Shown here one piece after another: positions 25,088 to 34,221 of a stretch of DNA of 64,000 nt; position 1 is the first letter of the stretch; each line of letters opens with the position of its first letter. The notes beneath the pieces are model-generated. The model was given only the letters and a program-made list of their open reading frames with translations, made no database searches and was not told the origin of the DNA. Source of the stretch: Dinoroseobacter sp965279125 (GTDB lineage Bacteria; Pseudomonadota; Alphaproteobacteria; Rhodobacterales; Rhodobacteraceae). The DNA lies in NCBI GenBank assembly GCA_965279125.1, contig CBDIHL010000014.1:4044-68043 (forward strand), read 5' to 3'. A program made the translations under genes and the position numbers.

Positions 25088-26910
25088 TTACTCTTCAATC
25101 CACCAAACATCGGGCTGAAAACCGATCCAATCCCCATACATCGGCAAGCGATCAGCGCGGAACTTGAGGTTGGCGTTATGGGCCAGCCTGGACACTGGGT
25201 TGTGGTTTACAGGGATGACGTAGCGCCCGGCTGTCAGGATCCGGTCAAGCGCACGCACAGCAGCCCGATATCCGTCTTGTGTGGGCGCGGTCAGCATCTC
25301 GGCGATCATCGCCTCGGCCGCAGCACTATTGATCCCCATCAGGTTCCGACTGCCCGGCGTGGTTACGCCGTCAGATCCCCAATAGGCCATCTGCTCGTTG
25401 CCGGGACTAAGGCTCAGCCCGCGCCGATACCATGTCATGTCGAAGTCGTAGGCATCGGTGCGCTCTTTATATTGGGCGTCGTCGATATTGGTGATCGTTG
25501 GCGTGATCCCAAGGCGCGCGAGCGCTTCGGCGTAAATTGCCACGATAGAATCAACTTCGGACGAGCCGATCTTGTTAACGATTTCGAAGGTCACCGCCGC
25601 GCCCGTCGGATCGGTCATCACGCCGTCGACGACCGAAAATCCGGCCTCTTCAAACAGCGCCAGCGCTTTGCGGATGCCCGCGCGATTGGCCTCTGACCCA
25701 TCCGAGACCGGCAAGCTGTACCCTTCGAGCGTGCCTGGAATAAGCTCGGCTGCGAAGGGCTCAAGCAGCTCCCGCACCCGCCCTTCAGCTTCTCCGGGCT
25801 CCATCGCCAGCACGGAATTCGAGAAGTAGGATGTGATCCGCGGATCAACGCCGCCATTGAGTGTCTCGTTAATGAACTCGAAATTGAACGCTTGGATCAA
25901 GGCTTCCCGCACCCGCCAGTCTTGGAACAGATCGCGGCGCGTGTTCATCACCAAACCGGTGATGCCCGAGGGGCGCTGGTGGGGGATGATCGATTTGACC
26001 ACTTCGCCAGATGCGACACGCGGGAAATCATAATTCCGCTCCCAATTGGCCGCCGAGGTTTCGCGCATTGTGCTTAACAGACCGCTTTTGAAGGCCTCAA
26101 ACATGGCGGTGCCATCGCCAAAGAATTCCATCCGGATGGTGTCGACATTGTTGGTGCCGCGCCGCACAGGCAGGTCAACCCCCCAGTAGTCCGGATCGCG
26201 GCTCAGCTCGACGAAGCGACCGGCGTCAAAATCTGTGATCACATATGGGGCGGAGGAAATCGGGATGACATCAACACCGCTTTCGGCAAAATCAACGCCC
26301 TCCCATTGCGCGGCTTTCAGGATCGGACGCAGGCCCATGATCAGGGCCAATTCGCGATCAGCCTCGTTAAACGTTAACCTGACACCGCGTTCACCGACCG
26401 CCGAGATGCTGTCGATCTTTTGCCATGCGCCGCGATACCGCGGATGGCCTTCGGTGCCGAGCGTCTTGTAAGACCAGATCACATCCTCGACCGTGACGGG
26501 GCTGCCGTCAGAGAATCGGGCGTTTGGATTGAGGGTAAATTCGACCCACATCGCCCCCGGATCGACCTCTACCGATTCGGCGAGCAGCCCATAAAGCGTG
26601 AACGGCTCGTCATAAGAGCGCTGCATCATGCTTTCATAAGCAATAAATCTCAGCTGCCATGGAACGCGCCCTTTTAGGATATGCGGGTTCAAACTGTCGA
26701 AGCTGCCAACCTGCCATCGACGAAAACACCGCCCTTCGGCGCATTCGCGTTCACGTGGGGTAGAGACACAAAATCCGGTGGAAGTGCAGGGTCGCCATAC
26801 ATAGAGATGCCATGCTGGGGCTCTGACAGACCGGCCCCGGCACTGAGCAAAAGGGCAGCTGTAAGGGCGGTCGCCCCGGTCCTCAGCCTGTGGAAAAACA
26901 CTGATTTCAT
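25088..26910 (-). pseudogene. Peptide-type ABC substrate-binding protein, disrupted by a one-base frameshift
   Basis: Family 5 (oligopeptide/YejA-like) extracellular binding protein. The first part (26910 to 26689, 73 aa) has a clean signal peptide and mature start EPQHGISMYGDPALPPDF, then reads into a stop. The remainder (up to 26711, reading to 25088) continues in another frame with VGSFDSLNPHILKGR and the full SBP_bac_5 domain to the C-terminus. Reading through, the spacing between PKGG and VGSFDSLNP fits the family if one base is restored near 26711-26727. So this is either a recent pseudogene or a base-calling error. No permease or ATPase genes accompany it. Confidence 0.85.
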
Positions 26911-26987
26911 TTTGGCAACGCTCCGCTATCGGACTGTATTTATGGGCCTAACCCTAGCGCCCCCATGCGTTCTGCGCAATTTTTCTG

Positions 26988-27017
26988 TTGGACCTCGCTG
27001 GGGATTAAGCCTATAAC
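26988..27017 (+). promoter_or_regulatory. Candidate sigma-70 promoter for a small RNA
   Basis: A TTGGAC element (26988-26993), an 18-base spacer and TATAAC (27012-27017) point at the hairpin/terminator unit downstream. The -10 matches the consensus at five of six positions; the -35 is weaker. The predicted start is about 27024. No protein gene is available for it except bdhA, beyond the terminator. Confidence 0.45.
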
Positions 27018-27023
27018 AGTTGC

Positions 27024-27099
27024 ACTGCTCGATAGGTTTCTTGCCTGTATGAAACCTGCCTCAATGACTTAACGCCCGCTTCGTGCGGGCGTTTTTTTT
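27024..27099 (+). ncRNA. Candidate small RNA (about 75 nt) ending in an intrinsic terminator
   Basis: Between the promoter-like element and the terminator lies a 75-base unit with one upstream hairpin (AGGTTTC 27034-27040 pairing with GAAACCT 27051-27057) and a terminal hairpin. It contains no plausible ORF and no gene lies upstream on this strand, so a free-standing RNA or a premature-termination leader for bdhA are the two readings. It does not show the CCUCCUCCC loop of the Rhodobacter 'cuckoo' RNAs. An Hfq gene is present in the same window. Confidence 0.5.
27071..27099 (+). terminator. Strong rho-independent terminator with no upstream gene on its strand
   Basis: Perfect 9-bp stem AACGCCCGC/GCGGGCGTT (27071-27079, 27085-27093), loop TTCGT, and eight T residues (27092-27099). 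This is one of the best intrinsic terminators in the window. It points away from the binding-protein gene, which is transcribed leftward from 26910. Confidence 0.88.
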
Positions 27100-27153
27100 G
27101 GGCTATATGGCTTTGTGTCGGGTGCATGTTGCAGGTGCAGCATGTAGGGTCTT

Positions 27154-27169
27154 CTCAAATCGTTTTGAG
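27154..27169 (+). promoter_or_regulatory. Hairpin overlapping the bdhA ribosome-binding site
   Basis: CTCAAA (27154-27159) can pair with TTTGAG (27164-27169) around a TCGT loop, burying the first bases of the TGAGGAG Shine-Dalgarno that serves the bdhA ATG at 27180. It suggests translational control, perhaps together with the terminator 80 bases upstream. Confidence 0.4.
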
Positions 27170-27179
27170 GAGACGCATC

Positions 27180-27965
27180 ATGGCGCATACCATCGACCTT
27201 TCAGACAAGACCGCCGTCATCACTGGATCGAATTCGGGCATCGGTCTCGGGATTGCCTGGGAATTGGCGCGCGCAGGTGCCGATGTGGTTCTCAACAGCT
27301 TTACCGACCGCGACGAAGATCACGCCATCGCCGCCGAAATCGCTGCTGAGACGGGGGTGAGCGCCCGCTATATCAAGGCGGATATGTCGAAAGGGACCGA
27401 CTGCCGCGCGCTAATCGAAGAGGCGGGCACTTGCGATATCTTGGTTAACAACGCCGGGATCCAGCATGTCGCCGCCATTGATCAGTTCCCGGTCGACAAA
27501 TGGGACGCGATCATTGCGATCAACATGAATTCGGCGTTCCACACAACCGCTGCCGCCCTGCCTCTGATGCGCAAAGCCGGTTGGGGCCGCGTGATCAACA
27601 TCGCCTCGGCCCATGGCTTGACCGCCTCGCCCTATAAGTCTGCCTATATTACCGCCAAGCATGGTGTGATCGGAATGACCAAGACTGTGGCGCTTGAGAC
27701 CGCGCAGGAACCGATTACCGCAAACGCGATTTGCCCGGGCTACGTGCTGACACCGTTGGTCGAAGCCCAGATCCCCGACACCATGAAAGAATACGACATG
27801 AGCCGGGAAGACGTTGTCAAAAACGTCATGCTCAAGCGTCAGCCATCGAAAGAATTCGCAACGGTCGAGCAGATGGGCGGCACGGCGATATTCCTGTGCT
27901 CGGATGCAGCGGCACAGGTGACGGGAACGACAATCAGTGTCGATGGTGGTTGGACAGCTTTGTAA
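27180..27965 (+). CDS. bdhA: D-3-hydroxybutyrate dehydrogenase (SDR)
   Basis: NAD-dependent oxidation of 3-hydroxybutyrate to acetoacetate, a step in polyhydroxybutyrate use. The 261-aa short-chain dehydrogenase has the cofactor motif TGSNSGIG (15-22), NNAG at 90-93, and the catalytic set Ser143, Tyr156, Lys160 in NIASAHGLTASPYKSAYITA, which is the BDH-specific form. The ATG at 27180 follows a TGAGGAG site; the longer open frame from 27126 is not needed. A patatin gene follows within 26 bases. Confidence 0.93.
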   Translation: MAHTIDLSDKTAVITGSNSGIGLGIAWELARAGADVVLNSFTDRDEDHAIAAEIAAETGVSARYIKADMSKGTDCRALIEEAGTCDILVNNAGIQHVAAIDQFPVDKWDAIIAINMNSAFHTTAAALPLMRKAGWGRVINIASAHGLTASPYKSAYITAKHGVIGMTKTVALETAQEPITANAICPGYVLTPLVEAQIPDTMKEYDMSREDVVKNVMLKRQPSKEFATVEQMGGTAIFLCSDAAAQVTGTTISVDGGWTAL

Positions 27966-27991
27966 TTACAGGCCTTTAGGAGGCGACGTTG

Positions 27992-29029
27992 ATGTCTAAA
28001 CCGTCCGTTAATCTGGCGCTTCAGGGTGGTGGCGCGCATGGTGCGTTCACTTGGGGCGTGCTTGACCGTTTGCTTGAAGCGGACGTTTTCGAGATCGCTG
28101 CGATGTCGGGCACATCTGCGGGCGCTCTGAACGGTGCTGCGGTCAAGGCCGGGTTCGCACGGCGTGGGGGTGGTGCGGAAGCCGCGCGCGACAATCTCGA
28201 TTGGTTGTGGGAACAGGTCGGGGCGATCAACGATCCTATGATGGTGCCATGGTTAACGGCGTTCTCACCCGCGCTGGTGTCCAAAAGCATCGAATATTCG
28301 TTGCCCTTTGCCCTGTCCGACACGGTGTCGCGTATGGTCAGCCCCTATGACAGCGGTGCGTTTTACCGCAATGCGCTAGAGCGGATCGTGACCCGGTTTC
28401 ACTATGAAGATGTCTGCGCGGCGATGGGGCCAGAGCTTTATATCTGCGCGACCAATGTGCGCTCGGGCAAAATCCGCGTGTTTACGGGCGCAGAGGTGGG
28501 GCCGGATCCAATCATGGCCTCGGCCTGTTTGCCGACATTGTTTCGGGCGGTCGAAATCTGGGATCCAAAGACCGGGCGCCAAGAGGCCTATTGGGATGGC
28601 GGCTATACCGGAAACCCAGCGCTCTTTCCTTTGTTTCGCAATGACTTGCCGCGCGATGTTGTCGTAGTGAATATCAACCCTCTGCACCGCGAGGAGCTGC
28701 CGACAACGGCGCGGGATATTCAAAACCGGATCAACGAGATCAGTTTCAATTCGTCTTTGCTACGCGAACTTCGCGCGATCCAATATGTCAAAGAGCTGAT
28801 CGCCGAGGGGGCCATTGCCCAATCCGCGAAAAAGGACGTCCTGGTTCATATGATTTCGGATGATGCGCTGATGACACAGCTTTCGGTGGCGACGAAGATC
28901 ATGCCCAATGCCAGTGTTTTGGCGCAACTGAAGAAAGCTGGTCGCAATGCTGCGGATCGGTTTCTGGATGCGCATGAAAGTGACGTGGGCACCCGCAGCA
29001 GCGTTGATCTTGCTGAGATGTTTGGCTGA
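27992..29029 (+). CDS. Patatin-like phospholipase
   Basis: A 345-aa cytoplasmic acyl hydrolase of the patatin family. It has the oxyanion loop QGGGAHGAF (11-19), the nucleophile elbow GTSAG (40-44, Ser42) and the dyad aspartate in DGGYTGNP (Asp202). The ATG at 27992 follows AGGAGG by 8 bases. The close coupling to bdhA suggests a role in PHB-granule or lipid turnover, by analogy with patatin-like proteins found on PHB granules; the substrate cannot be read from the sequence. Confidence 0.9.
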   Translation: MSKPSVNLALQGGGAHGAFTWGVLDRLLEADVFEIAAMSGTSAGALNGAAVKAGFARRGGGAEAARDNLDWLWEQVGAINDPMMVPWLTAFSPALVSKSIEYSLPFALSDTVSRMVSPYDSGAFYRNALERIVTRFHYEDVCAAMGPELYICATNVRSGKIRVFTGAEVGPDPIMASACLPTLFRAVEIWDPKTGRQEAYWDGGYTGNPALFPLFRNDLPRDVVVVNINPLHREELPTTARDIQNRINEISFNSSLLRELRAIQYVKELIAEGAIAQSAKKDVLVHMISDDALMTQLSVATKIMPNASVLAQLKKAGRNAADRFLDAHESDVGTRSSVDLAEMFG

Positions 29030-29072
29030 TAAGTCTTTGTTTTACCTCTAAACAGAACAGCGTGTCGCGTAT

Positions 29073-29765
29073 TCAGCCGATCGCATATCCGGCCCCTCGC
29101 ACCGTGCGCACCGGATCATCGCCGCCATGCTGGCACAGCGCTTTGCGCAAACGTCCCACATGGACGTCTACGGTGCGGGAATCGACATAAATGTCCCTGC
29201 CCCACACGCGGTCCAGAAGTTGCTCCCGGCTCCAGACCCGACCGGGCTTTTCCATGAAGGTGGCGAGCAGCCGAAATTCGGTCGGACCGAGCTTTAGCTG
29301 GGCATCTTTGCGAAAGACGCGGTGGCTTTCCGCATCAAGAACGATGTCGCCAAATGTCAGTTGCTGCCCAACGGTCGCAGGACGCACGCGGCGCAACTGT
29401 GCCCGGACCCGCGCCATTAACTCTGGCACGGAATATGGCTTGACGACATAGTCATCGGCCCCGGTTTCAAGCCCGCGTATCTTGTCGACTTCTTCGGTGC
29501 GCGCCGACAACATGATGATCGGAATGGCGCGGGTATCGTTACGTGTTTTTAAACGCCGACAGACCTCAATCCCCGACACCGATGGCAGCATCCAGTCCAG
29601 AACGATGATGTCCGGGTTTTCCTCGTCCACGAGCATTAGGCCATCTTCGCCATTCTCGGCTTGCGCCACACGAAAGCCTTCTGCCGCGAGGTTATAGGCG
29701 AGGACTTCGCGCTGCGCGGGCTCGTCCTCGACCACAAGGATTGTGGGTTGTTCGGTCGCGACCAT
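29073..29765 (-). CDS. phoB: Phosphate regulon response regulator PhoB
   Basis: OmpR-family regulator that binds Pho boxes when phosphorylated by PhoR. The 230-aa protein has a receiver domain with VVEDEPAQ, phosphoacceptor Asp57 (IIVLDWMLPS) and conserved Lys (KPYSVPEL), followed by a winged helix (about 130-228) with LGPTEFRLLATFMEKPGRVWSRE and VDVHVGRLRKAL. Seven bases separate it from phoU; it is last in the phoR-pstSCAB-phoU-phoB run and convergent with the patatin gene. Confidence 0.96.
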   Translation of the reverse strand: MVATEQPTILVVEDEPAQREVLAYNLAAEGFRVAQAENGEDGLMLVDEENPDIIVLDWMLPSVSGIEVCRRLKTRNDTRAIPIIMLSARTEEVDKIRGLETGADDYVVKPYSVPELMARVRAQLRRVRPATVGQQLTFGDIVLDAESHRVFRKDAQLKLGPTEFRLLATFMEKPGRVWSREQLLDRVWGRDIYVDSRTVDVHVGRLRKALCQHGGDDPVRTVRGAGYAIG

Positions 29766-29771
29766 GGCGGA

Positions 29772-30482
29772 TTACTCGGCGATCAGGCTGGTGCGGTCTT
29801 TCTTGGCGCGTTCTTCTTCGGGAACTTCACCGGTGACCAGATAGATCACCTGCTCGGCAATCGAGGTGACGTGATCGCCCATCCGCTCGATATTCTTGGC
29901 GATGAAGTGAAGGTGCATGCAGGCCGTGATATGGCGTGGATCTTCCATCATATAGGTGACGAATTCGCGAAACAGCGCGTTATACATCTGGTCCACGTCT
30001 TGGTCGCGCTCGCGCACGGCATAGGCCAGCTCTACATCGTGTTGAACATAGGCATCCAGCGCGTCTTTCAGCATCAGATCCACGGTTTTCGACATCCGGC
30101 GGATGGCCCCGGCACTACTGCCAATGGGCGGTGTTTGCACAACGATTCCAGTGCGTTTCGCGATGTTCTTCGAATAATCACCAATGCGTTCAAGATTAGC
30201 GGAGATCTTCATAACGGTCAAAACCACCCGCAAATCGCGTGCGGTGGGCGCACGCAGGGCAATCACGCGGGCCACTTCGGTATTGACCTGATCCTCAAGT
30301 GCATCCACGCGTTTGTCGCTGGCGCGGACCTTTTCGGCTAGCTCTTCATCCCGCTCTTCAAGGCTGCGCGCAGCGGATAGGATCTGTTCTTCAACCAGCC
30401 CGCCCATCTTCAGGATCAAGGCCTGAATGCCTTCGAGATCGCGATCAAATGCGCTGGCGATATGTCCGTGGTCGGTGTTCAT
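29772..30482 (-). CDS. phoU: Phosphate signalling protein PhoU
   Basis: Peripheral protein that links the Pst transporter to PhoR and damps signalling when phosphate is plentiful. From the ATG at 30482 (236 aa) it shows the two symmetric three-helix bundles with the metal-binding repeats ERIGDYSKNIAKR and ERMGDHVTSIAEQ. Longer open frame upstream overlaps pstB and is not used. The gap to pstB is four bases. Confidence 0.95.
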   Translation of the reverse strand: MNTDHGHIASAFDRDLEGIQALILKMGGLVEEQILSAARSLEERDEELAEKVRASDKRVDALEDQVNTEVARVIALRAPTARDLRVVLTVMKISANLERIGDYSKNIAKRTGIVVQTPPIGSSAGAIRRMSKTVDLMLKDALDAYVQHDVELAYAVRERDQDVDQMYNALFREFVTYMMEDPRHITACMHLHFIAKNIERMGDHVTSIAEQVIYLVTGEVPEEERAKKDRTSLIAE

Positions 30483-30486
30483 TTTG

Positions 30487-31284
30487 CTATCCGATCCGTC
30501 CGGTGATGTAGCTTTCGGTGCGCTCATCACGAGGGTTGGTAAAGATGGTGCCGGTCTCGCCAAATTCGACCAATTCACCAAGATGGAAGAAGGCCGTTTT
30601 CTGGCTGACGCGGGCGGCTTGCTGCATCGAATGGGTGACGATCACGACCGAATAGCGGCTGCGCAATTCGTCGATCAGCTCTTCGACTTGCGCGGTTGCG
30701 ATCGGATCGAGGGCTGAGCATGGCTCGTCCATCAGCAGCACTTCAGGCTCGGTCGCTACGGCGCGTGCGATGCATAAACGCTGTTGCTGACCACCCGATA
30801 AGCCCGTGCCAGGCGCTTCAAGTCGATCCTTAACTTCGCCCCATAAGGCAGCGCGCCGCAAGGATTTTTCGACAATCTCATCAAGACCGGCTTTGTTGGA
30901 CGCAAGCCCGTGAATGCGCGGCCCATAGGCAACATTGTCATAGATCGATTTTGGAAACGGGTTCGGCTTCTGAAACACCATGCCGACCTTGGCGCGCAGT
31001 TGCACGGGGTCCACGCGCTTGTCGTATATATCCTCGCCATCGATGCTGATATCGCCAGTTACGCGGCAAATATCGATTGTATCGTTCATGCGGTTCAAGC
31101 AGCGCAGGAAGGTAGATTTCCCGCACCCCGAAGGGCCGATAAACGCGGTGACGGTTTTGTCGGGAATTTCGACGTTAACCGCTTTGATCGCGTGCGTGTC
31201 TGCGTAAAAGACGTCCACGCCTTTGGCGGCGATCTTGGTCTCGTTGATGTCCACGTCTCTCTCCGTAAATCGCATGTCGTTCAT
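30487..31284 (-). CDS. pstB: Phosphate ABC transporter ATPase PstB
   Basis: ATP-hydrolysing subunit of the high-affinity phosphate importer. The 265-aa protein has a Walker A GPSGCGKST, Q-loop region VFQKPNPFP, ABC signature LSGGQQQR, Walker B VLLMDEPCSALDP and the switch His in IVTHSMQQA, all typical of PstB. It begins 15 bases after pstA. Confidence 0.97.
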   Translation of the reverse strand: MNDMRFTERDVDINETKIAAKGVDVFYADTHAIKAVNVEIPDKTVTAFIGPSGCGKSTFLRCLNRMNDTIDICRVTGDISIDGEDIYDKRVDPVQLRAKVGMVFQKPNPFPKSIYDNVAYGPRIHGLASNKAGLDEIVEKSLRRAALWGEVKDRLEAPGTGLSGGQQQRLCIARAVATEPEVLLMDEPCSALDPIATAQVEELIDELRSRYSVVIVTHSMQQAARVSQKTAFFHLGELVEFGETGTIFTNPRDERTESYITGRIG

Positions 31285-31299
31285 GGGTCGGTCCTTCCC

Positions 31300-32658
31300 C
31301 TACCAGCGGCGCTCGAACCGGCGACGTAAGAGCACGGCTATGGCATTCATCAGGATCAGGAACACTAAAAGCACGATGATGGCCCCCGATGCACGTTCCA
31401 CAAAAGCAGGGTCCGAGCGTTGGGTCCAGTTATAGACCTGCACGGGCAAGGCCGAGGCAGGGTCGAAAAAGCCCTCCGGCACGCCACCGGGATATTCGCG
31501 CACAAAGGCGACCATGCCGATCAACAGCAAAGGGGCTGTTTCGCCAAGGGCTTGGGCAAGGCCGATGATCGTGCCAGTCAGGATGCCTGGTGCTGCAAGG
31601 GGCAACACATGGTGGAAGACCGATTGCATCTTCGACGCGCCGACCCCTAAGGCCGCCTGCCGGATCGAGGGTGGCACCGATTTCAGCGAGGCGCGCGTTG
31701 CGATGATGATCGTCGGCAGCGTCATTAAGGTTAACACCAAGCCCCCGACGATGGGGGCTGATTGCGGCAGGCCCGCGAAATTGATGAAGATCGCAAGGCC
31801 AAGGATGCCGAACACGATGGACGGAACCGCGGCGAGATTGGCGATATTCACCTCGATCAGGTCCGTCAGACGGTTTTTCGGGGCGAATTCCTCCAGATAG
31901 ATCGAGGCCGCAACGCCAATCGGCAGCGCCAGGGCCAGCACGATCATCATCATGTAGAGCGAGCCGATGATCGCCACGCCCAATCCCGCAGCCTCGGGGC
32001 GTTGGCCGGAGGCATCGGGAGCGGTGAAGAACAAGGTGTTAAATTTCTGCTCCAGCACGCCGACCTCACGCAGGGCTTCGGCCAAGCGCAACTGCTCGGG
32101 CGAGACATTTTTGTCCAGCTCGGCTGTCGCGAAGCTGACGCGATCTTTGTAGAACCCGTCGATGCGGCCATTGGCCAGGAAGGTGAATTCCTGTGTCGTC
32201 CCAACGGTTTCAGGGTTGGCGAGCACGAAATTGCGCAACTGCGCGGGCGCGTCTTTCGAGATGATGCCGCCTGCGTCTTTGTCGGACAGCCCGTCAATCT
32301 CGATGCCTTGCGCGGCGATCTCGGCCACCACTGCGGCTGTGATCAAGGGCGCATAGCCAAAGGTCGACACGCTGCGCATTTCGGCCGGATCGCGGTTCCC
32401 GGCTTTGTCCAGCTTATCGGCGGGCAGTGCCACCTCAAGCGTCACGAAGGTCTGTTGAAACGCACTCGCCCCATTGGAGATGATCGAGGTCAGCAGCACC
32501 AACAGCGCCAGAAGACCCGCGCTGACGGCGATCAAGCCGTAGCTGCGAAACCGCGCCTCAGCCGCATTGCGCTTCTTGGTGCGCGCATCTTGCTGCAAAA
32601 GCGAGCCTTTCTTGCGCGGGGTCTCATCTGCCCCGATCCCGGAGGTTGCATCGGTCAT
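31300..32658 (-). CDS. pstA: Phosphate ABC transporter permease PstA
   Basis: Inner-membrane permease half. At 452 aa it is longer than the E. coli protein (about 300) because of an N-terminal extension with one span (about 35-65) and a large periplasmic segment (about 70-220), followed by a conventional five- or six-span permease core with the EAA loop around RQAALGVGASKMQSVFHHVLP. The long form is common in Rhodobacterales. Its ATG overlaps the pstC stop (ATGA). Confidence 0.94.
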   Translation of the reverse strand: MTDATSGIGADETPRKKGSLLQQDARTKKRNAAEARFRSYGLIAVSAGLLALLVLLTSIISNGASAFQQTFVTLEVALPADKLDKAGNRDPAEMRSVSTFGYAPLITAAVVAEIAAQGIEIDGLSDKDAGGIISKDAPAQLRNFVLANPETVGTTQEFTFLANGRIDGFYKDRVSFATAELDKNVSPEQLRLAEALREVGVLEQKFNTLFFTAPDASGQRPEAAGLGVAIIGSLYMMMIVLALALPIGVAASIYLEEFAPKNRLTDLIEVNIANLAAVPSIVFGILGLAIFINFAGLPQSAPIVGGLVLTLMTLPTIIIATRASLKSVPPSIRQAALGVGASKMQSVFHHVLPLAAPGILTGTIIGLAQALGETAPLLLIGMVAFVREYPGGVPEGFFDPASALPVQVYNWTQRSDPAFVERASGAIIVLLVFLILMNAIAVLLRRRFERRW

Positions 32659-34124
32659 TCGTATTGCTCCCGGTATTTGCGCACGATGTGGAGCGCGAGC
32701 ACATTTAACCCCAGCGTGATCGTGAACAGTGTCAGCCCCAGCGCGAAGGCCACCAGCGTCTCGGCGCTGGCAAAGTCGGTATCGCCGGTCAATTGGCTGA
32801 CGATCTTGACGGTCACGGTTGTCATGGCCTCGAACGGGTTAAGGTCCAGCTTGGCCGCCGCCCCTGCCCCCAGCACCACGATCATCGTCTCGCCGATCGC
32901 GCGGCTGGCGGCCAGAAGCACCGCCCCGACGATGCCGGGCAAGGCCGCGGGGATCACCACTTGGCGGATGGTCTCGGAATGGGTGGCCCCCAGCCCGAAG
33001 GATCCATCACGCATGGCTTGGGGCACCGCATTGATGATGTCGTCTGACAGCGAAGACACGAACGGGATCAGCATCACGCCCATCACGACCCCTGCGGTCA
33101 TGACCGAGGAAGAACTGTCCCCGATCCCAAGCGGTTGTGCGAAGTAATCGCGCAGCAATGGCCCCACGGTGATCAGGGCAAACAGCCCGTAGACGATTGT
33201 GGGGATGCCTGCGAGGATCTCGATTAGCGGCTTGGCAATCGCGCGCAGTTTTGGGCCCGCATATTCGGACAGGTAGATTGCGGCGAACAGACCGATGGGC
33301 ACGGCGACCAGCAAGGCGATGAACGACACATAAAGCGTGCCCCACAAAAGCGGGATGATTCCAAGCTGGCTTGCGCCCCCGCGCCCTGAAAAGCTGGGCG
33401 ACCAGGTCAGGCCGAAGAAGAAGTCATGCCATGGATATTGCAGAAAGAAATTGCGGGTCTCGAACAGCATCGAGAAGATGATGCCCACGGTCGTCAGAAT
33501 CGCGATGGTGGAGGCCAGCATCAAAAGCGCCAGCACCATTGCCTCGACCATATTGCGCGCGCGGTAGGCGGCGGTCGTGCGGGTCACGGCATAAGCGAGC
33601 CCGGCAATCGCGGCCCCGATGACCAGAAAGGTCATCCAGATCGCGAGGTTTGAGCTGAGCGCACGGTAGCTTTGGGCCGCGACCAGAACCTCGGGCTGGA
33701 CCTCGTCGCCGAGGGCCACGCCGACCTGCCCCAGAAGCGCCCGGATATCCGTGGTGGCACTGTCGAGCGTTGCGGCGCTTGCCTCGCTCAGCGCGCCCTC
33801 AGTCACGGCGGTGTTCAGGCCTTCGGCGATACGGCGTACATCGCTCATGACCAGCTCGCGGGTGCTGTCCTCGCTGATCGCGGCTGTCGGGATCAGGTTG
33901 ATGATGCGGTTTTCAATGATGATCGGCTGGATCAGCAGCCACGCGGCCATCAACAACAGCGCCGGAACCGCACTCAGCAAGGCGGCGTTATAGCCATAGT
34001 AGCTGGGCAGTGAATGCAGATTACGGATATCGCCCTGCCCCGATGCGAGCGCGCGGCTGCGTCCAAGGACAAAGCCAATCGCAGCAAGGGCTGCCAGAAA
34101 TACCAAAAGCCAAATAACGGGCAT
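32655..34124 (-). CDS. pstC: Phosphate ABC transporter permease PstC
   Basis: Partner permease to PstA. The 489-aa protein also has an extended N-terminal half (spans near 1-20, 45-65 and 170-225 with a periplasmic region between), then the permease core with the EAA-like loop SFGLGATHSETIRQVVIPAALP. It begins at the ATG at 34124, downstream of the hairpin terminator that follows pstS, so it should be expressed at a lower level than the binding protein. Confidence 0.94.
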   Translation of the reverse strand: MPVIWLLVFLAALAAIGFVLGRSRALASGQGDIRNLHSLPSYYGYNAALLSAVPALLLMAAWLLIQPIIIENRIINLIPTAAISEDSTRELVMSDVRRIAEGLNTAVTEGALSEASAATLDSATTDIRALLGQVGVALGDEVQPEVLVAAQSYRALSSNLAIWMTFLVIGAAIAGLAYAVTRTTAAYRARNMVEAMVLALLMLASTIAILTTVGIIFSMLFETRNFFLQYPWHDFFFGLTWSPSFSGRGGASQLGIIPLLWGTLYVSFIALLVAVPIGLFAAIYLSEYAGPKLRAIAKPLIEILAGIPTIVYGLFALITVGPLLRDYFAQPLGIGDSSSSVMTAGVVMGVMLIPFVSSLSDDIINAVPQAMRDGSFGLGATHSETIRQVVIPAALPGIVGAVLLAASRAIGETMIVVLGAGAAAKLDLNPFEAMTTVTVKIVSQLTGDTDFASAETLVAFALGLTLFTITLGLNVLALHIVRKYREQYE

Positions 34125-34170
34125 TGCGGTTTGTCCTTTTGGGGCGAGGTCGCAAAATCTTTACGCATCG

Positions 34171-34200
34171 AAAAAGGGTGGCGCAACGGGCGCGCCACCC
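34171..34200 (-). terminator. Attenuating terminator between pstS and pstC
   Basis: A 9-bp stem GGGTGGCGC/GCGCCACCC (34176-34184, 34192-34200) with a 7-base loop, followed on the minus strand by five U residues (complement of 34171-34175). It sits 22 bases after the pstS stop. Partial termination would give excess binding protein over permease, a usual design in ABC importers. Confidence 0.8.
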
Positions 34201-34221
34201 CTTCATGTCATGGGATCAAGA

